Source of the DNA: Thermanaerothrix solaris
GTDB taxonomy: Bacteria; Chloroflexota; Anaerolineae; Anaerolineales; Anaerolineaceae
Direction of reading: 5' to 3'
NCBI RefSeq assembly: GCF_032334255.1
Contig: NZ_JAUHMF010000002.1
Location: forward strand, 1,244,280 to 1,308,279
Length of the DNA stretch: 64,000 nt
Within the stretch, counting starts at the first letter, position 1. The number at the start of each line of letters is the position of its first letter. A program made the position numbers and the translations under genes. The notes beneath the pieces were generated by a model, which was not told the DNA's origin, did no database searches, and saw only the letters and a program-made list of their open reading frames with translations. Below, piece after piece: positions 1 through 7,727 of this stretch.

Positions 1-351
1 GGCACCTTGGACATCCTGGATCACGCCGATGATACCGTTGGGGATTGGCTTGAGGCTGGGGTAGAACAGGTAGTAATCACGCGGGGAAACGAGGGGGCTG
101 TCGTTGTGACCCGCGCGGGGAAATTTGAAACCTTGGCGTTCCGCGTACCGGTGGTGGATACAACGGGGGCGGGGGATTGCTTTCATGCGGCCTATATGGC
201 GGCGTGGTTGTGGGGATGGTCGCCCGCTCAAGCGGTGCGCTTTGCCAGTGCGGCGGCGGCCCTTTCGGTGCAGCATTTGGGCGCACGTGGCGGATTGCCA
301 ACTTTCCAAGACGTTATGGCGTTTTTAGCGCAAAAGGGGGAGGCGTTATGA
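1..351 (+). CDS. PfkB-family carbohydrate kinase, C-terminal part (5' end outside window)
   Basis: The reading frame is open from the first base, so the gene begins upstream of the window; 116 codons remain. The visible part carries the PfkB signature 2 region VDTTGAGDCF, with the catalytic Asp of the GAGD motif intact, so this is the likely active kinase of the three in this operon. The family phosphorylates sugars or nucleosides such as ribose, fructose or adenosine with ATP; the substrate cannot be read from the fragment. The stop codon overlaps the next start in an ATGA, so the two proteins are translationally coupled. Confidence 0.85.
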   Translation, partial: GTLDILDHADDTVGDWLEAGVEQVVITRGNEGAVVVTRAGKFETLAFRVPVVDTTGAGDCFHAAYMAAWLWGWSPAQAVRFASAAAALSVQHLGARGGLPTFQDVMAFLAQKGEAL

Positions 352-1274
352 TAGATTTTGTGGCGTTTAACTTGATTTTGGATGATATTGTCTTCCCGGA
401 TGGACGGACGGCGATGGGAGAGTTGGGAGGCGGTGGGGCGCAAACTGCCTTGGGAATGCGCTTGTGGTCAGACTCAGTGGGCTTGGTTGCCAGTGTTGGA
501 CCCGATTTCCCCGAAATTTGGTGGGAATGGCTGGAGGCGTGGGGGATTGATGTTCAAGGCATTCGACGGGAAAATGTGCCAACTTTGCGGGCATGGCAAC
601 TTTTAGAACCCGATGGACGTAGAACACAAATTTGGCGCGTCTCACAAGAGGTGTTAGCCACTCACCTGGCGCGCCGGATGGAGTGGTTGCCGGTTTCATA
701 CCGCCAGGCGCGTGGTTATCATCTGGGCGTGCATCCATCGGAGAAAAAAAGCGATTTTATCGAGAATATAAGGGTTCTAGGTGGAATAATCAGCCTGGAG
801 CCGTTCAAGCCTGCTGATCATTTGCCCGATCCAGAGGCATTACAACGGTTGGTTTCGTTGGCGGATATTTTCTCGCCTAATCTGGAAGAAGCGATTTCTC
901 TGGTAGGTCCAGGCGAACCCTCAGAGTTGGTGGTTCGCCTTTTGGATGCCGGGGCGCCGGTTGTGGCGTTGCGCATGGGCGCTCAAGGGGCACTGATCGG
1001 TCAACAAGGGTTGGATTATCTGATCCATGTGCCACCTGTGCCAGTAGAGGTGGTGGATCCAGTTGGTGCAGGGAATGCCTTTTGTGGCGGTTTTTTGGTG
1101 GGGTGGGTGGAATTTGGCGACCTGGTTGAAGCCGGATTGCGTGGTGCGGTCTCGGCTTCATTTTTAGTGACCCAAGTGGGTTTACCGCGCCTAGAATTGG
1201 CGACGGCTCTCCAAATGGCTCACCAGCGATTGCAATCCTTGCGTCCGCAGGTAACAACCTTACCCCTCGGGTAA
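348..1274 (+). CDS. PfkB-like (Mak32-type) kinase paralog with GAGN motif
   Basis: 308 aa, starting at the ATG inside the ATGA overlap with the preceding kinase; longer upstream starts would run through that gene. The N-terminus (ILDDIVFPDG, then LGGGGAQTALGMRLW) and the C-terminal VDPVGAGNAFCGGF place it in the PfkB/ribokinase fold. The canonical GAGD catalytic Asp is Asn here (about residue 240). This substitution is also known in eukaryotic Mak32-like members. It is about as long as a normal PfkB enzyme, so it is not truncated. It is clearly paralogous to the protein at 3292-4188. Either an unusual kinase or a non-catalytic sugar-binding protein; substrate unknown. Confidence 0.85.
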   Translation: MIDFVAFNLILDDIVFPDGRTAMGELGGGGAQTALGMRLWSDSVGLVASVGPDFPEIWWEWLEAWGIDVQGIRRENVPTLRAWQLLEPDGRRTQIWRVSQEVLATHLARRMEWLPVSYRQARGYHLGVHPSEKKSDFIENIRVLGGIISLEPFKPADHLPDPEALQRLVSLADIFSPNLEEAISLVGPGEPSELVVRLLDAGAPVVALRMGAQGALIGQQGLDYLIHVPPVPVEVVDPVGAGNAFCGGFLVGWVEFGDLVEAGLRGAVSASFLVTQVGLPRLELATALQMAHQRLQSLRPQVTTLPLG

Positions 1275-1304
1275 GCAATACTCATCGTTGTGAGGAGAAT
1301 TTGT

Positions 1305-2453
1305 ATGAATACCATGTTGGCTCAAATTAAAAGTTTGCCGAAATTGGTAGATGAAATCTATCCCTCTTTGAACGAGACAGTACGCCAGGTCTTGGATCAT
1401 GAGTTGTGTCTTTCGGTTAAGCGTCTCTTTCTCGTGGGATGTGGGGATTCTCACCACGTGGCACTCAATACGGAATATGCGTTCGAAGCCCTGGCGGGTG
1501 TGCCAACTGAGCCGATGACAGCGATGCAATACGCGCGCTATGGGGCGGGATTTATGCCCTCGACCGGGCCGTTGACTAATCTCCTTATCGGTATCTCGGT
1601 CTCCGGGGCGGTTGCGCGTACCGTCGAAGCCCTGAGAATGGGCCGGCAGTGCGGAGCGGTAACCATTGCCCTGACCGCCACCGAGGGCAGCCGCGTGACC
1701 CAGGAAGCGGAGCGCACCTTTCTGGCTGCGGCGCCCTCATTTGAGGAACCTCCCGGGACGGCGACCCCGGGCGTGCGGTCGTTCTTTGTCAATCAACTGG
1801 CTTTGTTATTAAGTGCGGTTCGGTTGGGGGAAGTCCGCGGGCGGCTCACCCTGAGCGAAGCCGAAACCTGGCGGTCGCAAATCCGGCGCCTTAATGAAGC
1901 TGTTGACTGGACGATTGAACAGTCTGAATCTCAGGCGCGGGAACTGGCCGAGGCTTGGAAAGATGCTAACGAGTTTGTCTTTGTGGGTGCTGGGCCGAAC
2001 TTCGGCACGGCACTATTCTCGGCAGCCAAGATCTTAGAAGCCTCAGGCGACTCGGCTCTCGGGCAAGATGCTGAAGAATGGGGTCACCTGCAGTACTTTG
2101 CGCGAACTGCAGAAACCCCGACCTTCTTTATCACAGCATGCGGTCGCGATTATTCACGCACGGTGGAAGCGGCTACGGCGGCGAAAGCCATTGGGCGGCG
2201 AGTTGTGGCTATCGCACCAAATAAGGCGACGGAGTTGGTGGGTCTCTCTCGGTACCACCTTCCCATCGCCGAGGTGCCCGAAGTGCTTTCTCCGGTGGTA
2301 GCGGCCATTCCTGGCGAGTTGGTGGCTGCGTACCGGTCTGAGGTTATTGGAGAGCCCTTCTTCCGCGGATTTGGTGGTGGGCGCAGCATCGAGGGCGGTG
2401 GTGGGATCAGTCGCATCCGCACCAGCGATACATGGGAGGTCTGGCAACCATGA
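1305..2453 (+). CDS. SIS-domain sugar isomerase/deaminase-like protein
   Basis: 382 aa. The chosen ATG has a GAGGAG ribosome-binding site nine bases upstream. Two SIS (phosphosugar-binding) halves are visible: FLVGCGDSHHVALNTEYAFEA near residue 45 and FVFVGAGPNFGTALFSAAK near residue 225, each with the Gly-rich loop and the Ser/Thr-rich ISVSG-type loop. This resembles the isomerase half of glucosamine-6-phosphate synthase, or AgaS/FrlB-type aminosugar or fructosamine deglycases, without a glutaminase domain. Lying between PfkB kinases, it probably acts on the phosphorylated sugar they make. Exact substrate unknown. Confidence 0.8.
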   Translation: MNTMLAQIKSLPKLVDEIYPSLNETVRQVLDHELCLSVKRLFLVGCGDSHHVALNTEYAFEALAGVPTEPMTAMQYARYGAGFMPSTGPLTNLLIGISVSGAVARTVEALRMGRQCGAVTIALTATEGSRVTQEAERTFLAAAPSFEEPPGTATPGVRSFFVNQLALLLSAVRLGEVRGRLTLSEAETWRSQIRRLNEAVDWTIEQSESQARELAEAWKDANEFVFVGAGPNFGTALFSAAKILEASGDSALGQDAEEWGHLQYFARTAETPTFFITACGRDYSRTVEAATAAKAIGRRVVAIAPNKATELVGLSRYHLPIAEVPEVLSPVVAAIPGELVAAYRSEVIGEPFFRGFGGGRSIEGGGGISRIRTSDTWEVWQP

Positions 2454-3277
2454 CTGAGCGGCTGTCTTTTGACGCTCATCCGCCGCGGGTAATTGCTGCT
2501 CTGCATTTACCCCCTCACCCAGCATCACACCATCCGATGGCGCAATCCGTAACGCAGATGGTGGATTTTGCGTTGCGCAATGCTGAGCGTGCCGTCGAGG
2601 CAGGGATTCCGGCGCTATATATTCAGGATGTGGCCGATACCCCGGTCGCCCCCCAGGTGCAGCCGCACACGGTTGCCACACTTGCGGTTGTGGGGACGGC
2701 TATACGGCGTACTTTCCCTGATCTTATCCTTGGGGTATGCCTGATGAGCCACGGTGCGCGCGAGCCGCTGGCGATTGCGCAAGCCATTGGCGCGCAGTTC
2801 GTGCGTCTTAAGGTTTACGTTGGGGCAATGGTCAAGGCGGAGGGAATTCTCCAAGGATGCGCCTATGAGGCTATTCAGTACCGGGCGCAATTGGAGGCAG
2901 AGGAGATCGCGATTTTGGCCGATGTGTATGATCGCACTGGCGAACCCCTAGGACGCTTGCCTCTGGTTGAAGAGGCGCGGCAGGCAGCAGTGTTTGGGCG
3001 AGCCGATGGGTTGGTGCTAACCGGACTCTCCTTCAACGAGTCTCTAGAAATGTTGGGACAGGTACGAGCGGCAAACTTAGGCGTTCCCTTATACTTGGGG
3101 GGTGGGGCAAATGCTACCAACGTCGGCCAAGCGCTACAAGTGGCAGATGGGATCATTGTGAGTAGTGCGTTCAAATCACGTCAGGGGTGGACGCGTGAGG
3201 CGCTTTTAGACGAATGGGAACCTGAACGCATTCGAGCCTTTATGGAGGCGGTTCGCAATACAGGCTTGAGGAATTAA
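2450..3277 (+). CDS. BtpA/SgcQ family TIM-barrel protein
   Basis: 275 aa, ATGA overlap with the SIS gene. The N-terminal VIAALHLPPHP, the central VRLKVYVGAMVKAEGILQG and the C-terminal LYLGGGANATNVGQALQVADGIIVSSAFK are typical of the BtpA family, which includes cyanobacterial BtpA and enterobacterial SgcQ. The SgcQ-type members sit in sugar-utilisation operons and are assumed to be phosphosugar aldolases or epimerases of the ribulose-phosphate-binding barrel fold. The operon context (kinases, SIS protein) supports a carbohydrate role rather than photosystem assembly. Confidence 0.8.
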   Translation: MTERLSFDAHPPRVIAALHLPPHPASHHPMAQSVTQMVDFALRNAERAVEAGIPALYIQDVADTPVAPQVQPHTVATLAVVGTAIRRTFPDLILGVCLMSHGAREPLAIAQAIGAQFVRLKVYVGAMVKAEGILQGCAYEAIQYRAQLEAEEIAILADVYDRTGEPLGRLPLVEEARQAAVFGRADGLVLTGLSFNESLEMLGQVRAANLGVPLYLGGGANATNVGQALQVADGIIVSSAFKSRQGWTREALLDEWEPERIRAFMEAVRNTGLRN

Positions 3278-3291
3278 ACGCAGGTCGAGGT

Positions 3292-4188
3292 GTGTTCCTT
3301 TCCATCGGCGTGGTGATCCTCGATGATATCGTTCTCCCTGACGGCCAAACTCGAATGAGCGTCCTCGGGGGTGGGGCCACCCATGCCGCGATGGGGATGC
3401 GGTTATGGGAGGATCAGGTGGGTTTGTTGGTGATCTTGGGGGAGAGTTTTCCGCTGGATTTAAAAGCGCAGTTAGCACAAACTTTCGCCCCTTCGGGGTT
3501 GCTTTCACAACCGTATCCCACACTGCGCGCCTGGCAGGTCTTTGATAGGGATGGTACCCGCCACGAGGTCTTTCGAGTGGATCCGCGATGGGTTCGACGT
3601 AGCGTACCTTTACCGGAGGATTGGCCATCAGACTTTCATCAGGTGCAGGGCGTTCATCTGCATTGTGCCCCGGAAGACGTGCCGCGCTGGGCGTCTTTTC
3701 TGCGGTCGCAGGGTGATGTGGTCCTGCTATGGGAGCCCTGGGATCCGTTTTGTGTCCCCCAGAATAGGGAGCAGTTTGCTGCATATTTGGCGTGGGTAGA
3801 TATTGTTTCGCCTAATTTGGGAGAGGCACGCGCATTAACTGGCCAGTACGAGCCGCGAGAGGTTATGGCGGCTTTATTTGCTTTGGGGGCAAAAATTGTG
3901 GCGCTCCGCATGGGTGAACAGGGTAGTTTGGTAGGAAAATCGAGAGGTGAGGTACTTGCTATTCCTGCTATTACTCCAGGGCAGATTGTGGATGTAACGG
4001 GAGCAGGCAATGCCTACTGCGGCGGATTTGTGGTTGGGTGGGCGCGTTATCATGATCTCTACCGTGCTGGTTTGATGGGGGCTATTTCTGCATCTATGGC
4101 ATTAGAACAGTTAGGCGCCGTTTATGATTGGCAAAGCGCCCGCCCGCAAGCGCACAAACTCTTAGAAGAATATCTAGCCTCGTCATAA
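3292..4188 (+). CDS. PfkB-like (Mak32-type) kinase paralog, second copy
   Basis: 298 aa starting with GTG; this start aligns its N-terminus (ILDDIVLPDG, then LGGGATHAAMGMRLW) with the paralog at 348-1274. The ribosome-binding site is close and weak (CGAGGT). The C-terminal motif is VTGAGNAYCGGF, so the catalytic Asp is again Asn, as in the first paralog. The conservation of this change in both copies argues against random decay. It follows the BtpA-like gene by 14 bp and is the last gene of the operon, ending before a strong hairpin. Confidence 0.82.
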   Translation: MFLSIGVVILDDIVLPDGQTRMSVLGGGATHAAMGMRLWEDQVGLLVILGESFPLDLKAQLAQTFAPSGLLSQPYPTLRAWQVFDRDGTRHEVFRVDPRWVRRSVPLPEDWPSDFHQVQGVHLHCAPEDVPRWASFLRSQGDVVLLWEPWDPFCVPQNREQFAAYLAWVDIVSPNLGEARALTGQYEPREVMAALFALGAKIVALRMGEQGSLVGKSRGEVLAIPAITPGQIVDVTGAGNAYCGGFVVGWARYHDLYRAGLMGAISASMALEQLGAVYDWQSARPQAHKLLEEYLASS

Positions 4189-4195
4189 ATGTAAA

Positions 4196-4234
4196 GGGCT
4201 CAGGGGTGTTTTCGAAGTTTACACCCCTGAGCCC
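4196..4234. terminator. Hairpin terminator between convergent genes
   Basis: A perfect 14-bp stem (4196-4209 with 4221-4234) with an 11-nt loop lies between the kinase operon and the convergent OsmC gene. The T-rich tail is on the minus-strand side (CTTTACATTTA), so it best fits the OsmC transcript but may serve both. Confidence 0.7.
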
Positions 4235-4256
4235 GAGTTGGTGTAGCAAAGTCAAT

Positions 4257-4685
4257 TCAGGATGTCGCTTCGTGCAGCGTGATCTTGCGGGTGAAATTTA
4301 CGCACCCGCGCATGGTGGCAATAGCGGAGCAGTATTTGGTTTCTGATAGTTCAACGGCACGCTCTACAGCGGCGGGGTCAATGTTGTGCCCGGTTACCAC
4401 ATACTCAATCTCAACATCGGTAAAGCGTTTGGGATGTTCGGGTGCGCGTAGTGCCGTCACTTTGACCTCAAACGCAGTGACATCCTGCTTTTTCTTCTGC
4501 AAAATTGAAATTACGTCCATTGCCGTACAGCCGGCAATCCCAATGGCGACGAGTTCCATCGGGCGTAATCCCGAATCACTTCCACCAACAGCGGGATCGC
4601 TGTCCAGGTTAACCGTGAATCCGGAGTTAGCCGTGCCGGTAAAGGCTAGGCCACTCTTCCAGATAACCTTTGCGTCTAAGGTCAT
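4257..4685 (-). CDS. OsmC family peroxiredoxin-like protein
   Basis: 142 aa. The sequence pattern TLDAKVIWKSGLAFTG, then the PMELVAIGIAGCTAMDVISIL block, gives the Cys of the OsmC/Ohr helix; a second redox Cys lies in the C-terminal KYCSAIATMRGCV segment. The family reduces organic hydroperoxides or handles persulfides with cysteine chemistry. It lies 23 bp downstream of a thioredoxin-fold oxidoreductase, consistent with a thiol-redox pair, and belongs to the YhfA-like OsmC subgroup by length and motif spacing. Confidence 0.9.
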   Translation of the reverse strand: MTLDAKVIWKSGLAFTGTANSGFTVNLDSDPAVGGSDSGLRPMELVAIGIAGCTAMDVISILQKKKQDVTAFEVKVTALRAPEHPKRFTDVEIEYVVTGHNIDPAAVERAVELSETKYCSAIATMRGCVNFTRKITLHEATS

Positions 4686-4708
4686 ACTCGAAATCCTCCA
4701 AGAAAAGT

Positions 4709-5401
4709 CTAGGCTGGTTGGGCGGCTTGTAGAATGGCTTCAAGCAAATTCTTCTCCGGCACAGCGCCGACAACTTCCTCAAAACCACTCTGGTTATTGG
4801 ATTTTTGTACTTTGATGATCGTATGAGGTACACCGGAGACCCCGTACTGATCCGCAAGTTGCGGAAACTCCAAGGCTTCAACCATCTCGGCTTCAATGAG
4901 ATCGCTTTCCATAGCCATTTGGTGCGCCAGGATGACTGCACGAGGGCAATACGGGCAAGAAGGGGTGACAAAAACCTGCATCGAGACGGGGTAACGCAGA
5001 TTTTTTAGGGCCTGGCGTGTTTCGGGTTTCAATCCCGAGTCCTGACGCGAGACGTTCAGAATATCGTTAATAAGCGAGGTGAATTCATGCCCGGCGGGAA
5101 TACCGGCGTACCGGATGCCATAATCCAAAATCTCGCCTCCTCTCACCCCTAGAATAACAAAACCGGGAGCTTTATCCACGCGATGCTTCTGGGCTAATTC
5201 TGAGTTGGCATTGAGGTCGTAGGTCTCTACGATGATCTTTTCGGGTGCAAGGTCTGCCACCTCGCTCAATAATTGACGGGTATCCTCGCAGTATTCACAA
5301 TTGGCCGTTTCATCGCCAAAGAAGACGATCTTTACCGGGTGCTTCAACTCTGTAAAGACTTCGCGTAGTTGAGCCCGAATATTCTCATCAAGTAACGTCA
5401 T
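4709..5401 (-). CDS. Protein disulfide oxidoreductase (PDO, tandem thioredoxin fold)
   Basis: 230 aa, the usual size of the glutaredoxin-like PDOs found in thermophiles. Two CXXC centres are present, CEYC at about residue 35 and CPYC at about residue 148, each within a thioredoxin fold, and VSGVPHTII gives the cis-Pro of the second domain. PDOs shuttle disulfides in the cytoplasm with thioredoxin-reductase partners. It is upstream of osmC on the same strand and may supply its reductant. It is one of the hints for a thermophilic host. Confidence 0.9.
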   Translation of the reverse strand: MTLLDENIRAQLREVFTELKHPVKIVFFGDETANCEYCEDTRQLLSEVADLAPEKIIVETYDLNANSELAQKHRVDKAPGFVILGVRGGEILDYGIRYAGIPAGHEFTSLINDILNVSRQDSGLKPETRQALKNLRYPVSMQVFVTPSCPYCPRAVILAHQMAMESDLIEAEMVEALEFPQLADQYGVSGVPHTIIKVQKSNNQSGFEEVVGAVPEKNLLEAILQAAQPA

Positions 5402-5442
5402 TGATTCCTACCTCCACTTATGGTTTGAGATTAGTGTTGGAT

Positions 5443-5472
5443 GAACAACCCCAACGGGGTTGTTGGGTTTCG
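5443..5472. terminator. Hairpin between zinc-ribbon gene and PDO gene
   Basis: CAACCCC and GGGGTTG form a 7-bp stem around AAC, followed on the plus side by TTGGGTTT. On the minus strand it separates the zinc-ribbon gene from the downstream PDO gene. The T tract is poor, so it may be an mRNA-stabilising stem rather than a full terminator. Confidence 0.35.
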
Positions 5473-5475
5473 TTA

Positions 5476-5691
5476 TCAGGTACAGCCTCCTCCTTCCACG
5501 TAGTGGCAAACCGGGCAGACAAGATTCAGTAAACCGTCATAATCCATAATCCCCTGGTGGCAACGCGGGCAAGGTTGACCAGGTTGTGCGGCTTTAGACG
5601 GTGGTGCACTGCTCTCCTCTTGGGTTAGGTGAAAAGCAGGCACGGCTTCCAATGATGCCGACTGGTGAGAAGTGGGTTTCTCAGATTTCAT
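5476..5691 (-). CDS. Small zinc-ribbon protein
   Basis: 71 aa. The N-terminal 40 residues are polar and low-complexity; the C-terminal half has two Cys pairs, CPRC and CPVC, about 18 residues apart, a typical zinc ribbon, and ends with a lone Cys-Thr. No function is recognisable. It follows the anti-sigma gene on the same strand by about 50 bp and may be cotranscribed with the tsaD-sigma group. Confidence 0.6.
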   Translation of the reverse strand: MKSEKPTSHQSASLEAVPAFHLTQEESSAPPSKAAQPGQPCPRCHQGIMDYDGLLNLVCPVCHYVEGGGCT

Positions 5692-5740
5692 CCTTGAATT
5701 AGATGCATGGAGATGAAAAAAGTGACAGAGTCACTCCTTT

Positions 5741-5986
5741 TTACTTCAGATATTCGGTTAGATCAAGACGGCGGAAGAGGCGCTCACGAACCTCGGTGGG
5801 CATGTCTTCATTTTCCCCCACAGTGCGATAGAGATCAATGGTCTTTTGAAGGGTATTAAGCACAACCCGACAATTGGGACAAGTTCTTAAGTGACGTTCG
5901 AGGGCTTTACATAAACGGGGGTCTAAACTCCCGTCCACATAGTCTGAAAGTTGCGAAAGAAGGGCGCGACACTTTTTAGGCGGCAT
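5741..5986 (-). CDS. Zinc-finger anti-sigma factor (RsiW/ZAS type)
   Basis: 81 aa. It has the anti-sigma zinc-binding pattern H-X3-C-X2-C (HLRTCPNC at about residue 31) preceded by an upstream CRALLSQLSDYVDG helix, which binds ECF sigma factors. There is no transmembrane segment, so this is a soluble cytoplasmic ZAS protein and probably redox- or metal-responsive. The start overlaps the end of the sigma-factor gene by 11 bp, the usual arrangement of a cognate pair. Confidence 0.85.
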   Translation of the reverse strand: MPPKKCRALLSQLSDYVDGSLDPRLCKALERHLRTCPNCRVVLNTLQKTIDLYRTVGENEDMPTEVRERLFRRLDLTEYLK

Positions 5987-6596
5987 CTTGTTCGGACCTC
6001 ACTTCCACTCGTTCGCCATAATACTCAGAGAGAATTTCACGCAGTTTCAATCGTGCCCGCAAAAGCCTGGTTTTCACGTTGGTCTCGCTCAGTCCCAACG
6101 TTTCGGCGGTTTCTTTGATCGAAAGCCCCTCCACATCGCGTAACCAGAATACCAGGCGCAGGTTTTCGGGTAATTGAGCAATCGCATTATCTAAAAAGCG
6201 CTTTGCTTCTTCCGAAAGCAATTCTTCCTCAGGCAGGCAGCACCAATCAATCAAGAAAGAGACTTCGTTTTCCCCGCTCTCATTTTCATCGCCATCATTA
6301 TCGGTCAGCAGGGTTTCGGGTTTTCGCCGACGCAGTAACATGAGGGCTTCGTTGACGGCGATGCGATACAGCCAGGTTGAAAGACTGGAGCGTCCCTCAA
6401 ATGTGGGTAAAGCAGATAGGGCTTTGATGAAAGTTTCTTGCAAAACATCCTCCGCATCTTGCGGATTCCCCAAGATTTTCAAGGCTAAGCGGTAGATGGG
6501 GGTTGAGTAGGCATCTACCAGGCGCGCAAATTCTTTGCGATCGCCGTTGCGCAAAGCCTCCAGAGAAATAGAGGGAGAACTGACTTGTTCACTCAT
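5976..6596 (-). CDS. ECF-type RNA polymerase sigma factor
   Basis: 206 aa. Region 2 is seen as FARLVDAYSTPIYRLALKIL, then DAEDVLQETFIKAL and STWLYRIAVNEAL; region 4 as QLPENLRLVFWLRDVEGLSI and the helix-turn-helix ETAETLGLSETNVKTRL. The linker between them carries an acidic stretch rich in Asp/Glu (about residues 98-112) and a CC pair. Paired with the downstream ZAS anti-sigma gene. It starts within an ATGA overlap with tsaD, so it is translated from the same message. Confidence 0.92.
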   Translation of the reverse strand: MSEQVSSPSISLEALRNGDRKEFARLVDAYSTPIYRLALKILGNPQDAEDVLQETFIKALSALPTFEGRSSLSTWLYRIAVNEALMLLRRRKPETLLTDNDGDENESGENEVSFLIDWCCLPEEELLSEEAKRFLDNAIAQLPENLRLVFWLRDVEGLSIKETAETLGLSETNVKTRLLRARLKLREILSEYYGERVEVRSEQDAA

Positions 6597-7684
6597 TTAG
6601 ATGCGGTAGATGGGATTAAGGTTTCATTTATCGAGGACGTGAAAAGGGGCCAGGTGGGTAGGACATCCATGTCCAATCCATCGCGGTGGCCGCGAAGAAA
6701 ATGAAAATAGCCTGCGGCCGCGATCATGGCGGCATTGTCGGTGCATAGAAAGGGTGGAGGAAAATGCACCCGAAATTCCCGCTGTTCTAGAAACGCGCGC
6801 CGTAACGCCTGGTTGGCTGAGACTCCTCCAGCGACTAGAATCTCGCGTACACGGAAGGTGCGTGCAGCCTGTAAGGTTTTAGTAACGAGCGTATCCACAA
6901 CTGCAGCCTGAAAACTGGCAGCCAAATCGGCGAGTGGAAGACCACGCCCGCTTTTTTGAAGATCTTGTACGGTACGGAGGACGGCGGTTTTTAGTCCACT
7001 AAACGAAAAATCCCACGTCCCTTCTAAGCGCGCGCGGGGAAAGTGAAACGCCGCTTCATTACCATTACGGGCTGCTTCCTGGATGGCTGGACCACCAGGG
7101 TAGGTCAAACCCAGCAGGCGTCCTACTTTATCGAAGGCCTCGCCGGCGGCATCATCGAGGGTTCCTCCCAGGCGTTGGTAAGTCAAGTGATCGGTCATAA
7201 GGATGAGTTCAGTATGCCCTCCCGAAACAAGCAGGGCAAGCAAGGGGAACTGAGGGGGATAGTGATCCTTCTGATTTTCGGATACCAACCAGGCAGAATA
7301 GATATGCCCTTCCAAATGATTGATGCCGATTAACGGCTTACCAGAAGCCAGAGCCAGACCCTTGGCCATGTTTAATCCCACCACCAACGAGCCGGGGAGG
7401 CCCGGGCCGCGCGTGACAGCGATGGCATCAATGTCCTCAAGGCTCAGATGGGCTTGTTCTAGGGCTGCGTTGACTACGGCATAAATGGTGCGGATATGTT
7501 GGCGTGAGGCTACTTCGGGGAATACACCGCCATATTGGGCATGTAAATCAATTTGCGAAGCCACGACATTCGATAAAGGAAGTCGCCCTTCCTCCACAAC
7601 AGCAGCGGCGGTTTCATCACAAGACGTCTCGATGCCTAGAATTCGGGCGCAACGTGGTTCCGGCAGAGCCTTCTCTTTGACCAT
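6593..7684 (-). CDS. tsaD: tRNA N6-adenosine threonylcarbamoyltransferase TsaD
   Basis: 363 aa. ILGIETSCDETAAAVV at the N-terminus, the metal-binding HLEGHIYSAW, SGGHTELILM and the C-terminal VAGGVSANQALR and CTDNAAMIAAAGY are the hallmark motifs of the Kae1/TsaD ASKHA-fold protein. It transfers threonylcarbamoyl to A37 of ANN-decoding tRNAs with TsaB and TsaE, neither of which is in the window. It heads a short operon with the ECF sigma and anti-sigma genes. Confidence 0.97.
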   Translation of the reverse strand: MVKEKALPEPRCARILGIETSCDETAAAVVEEGRLPLSNVVASQIDLHAQYGGVFPEVASRQHIRTIYAVVNAALEQAHLSLEDIDAIAVTRGPGLPGSLVVGLNMAKGLALASGKPLIGINHLEGHIYSAWLVSENQKDHYPPQFPLLALLVSGGHTELILMTDHLTYQRLGGTLDDAAGEAFDKVGRLLGLTYPGGPAIQEAARNGNEAAFHFPRARLEGTWDFSFSGLKTAVLRTVQDLQKSGRGLPLADLAASFQAAVVDTLVTKTLQAARTFRVREILVAGGVSANQALRRAFLEQREFRVHFPPPFLCTDNAAMIAAAGYFHFLRGHRDGLDMDVLPTWPLFTSSINETLIPSTASK

Positions 7685-7727
7685 ACCTTTTTTATACCAC
7701 GATTTTTATGCTCCATGCTGGACTTGT

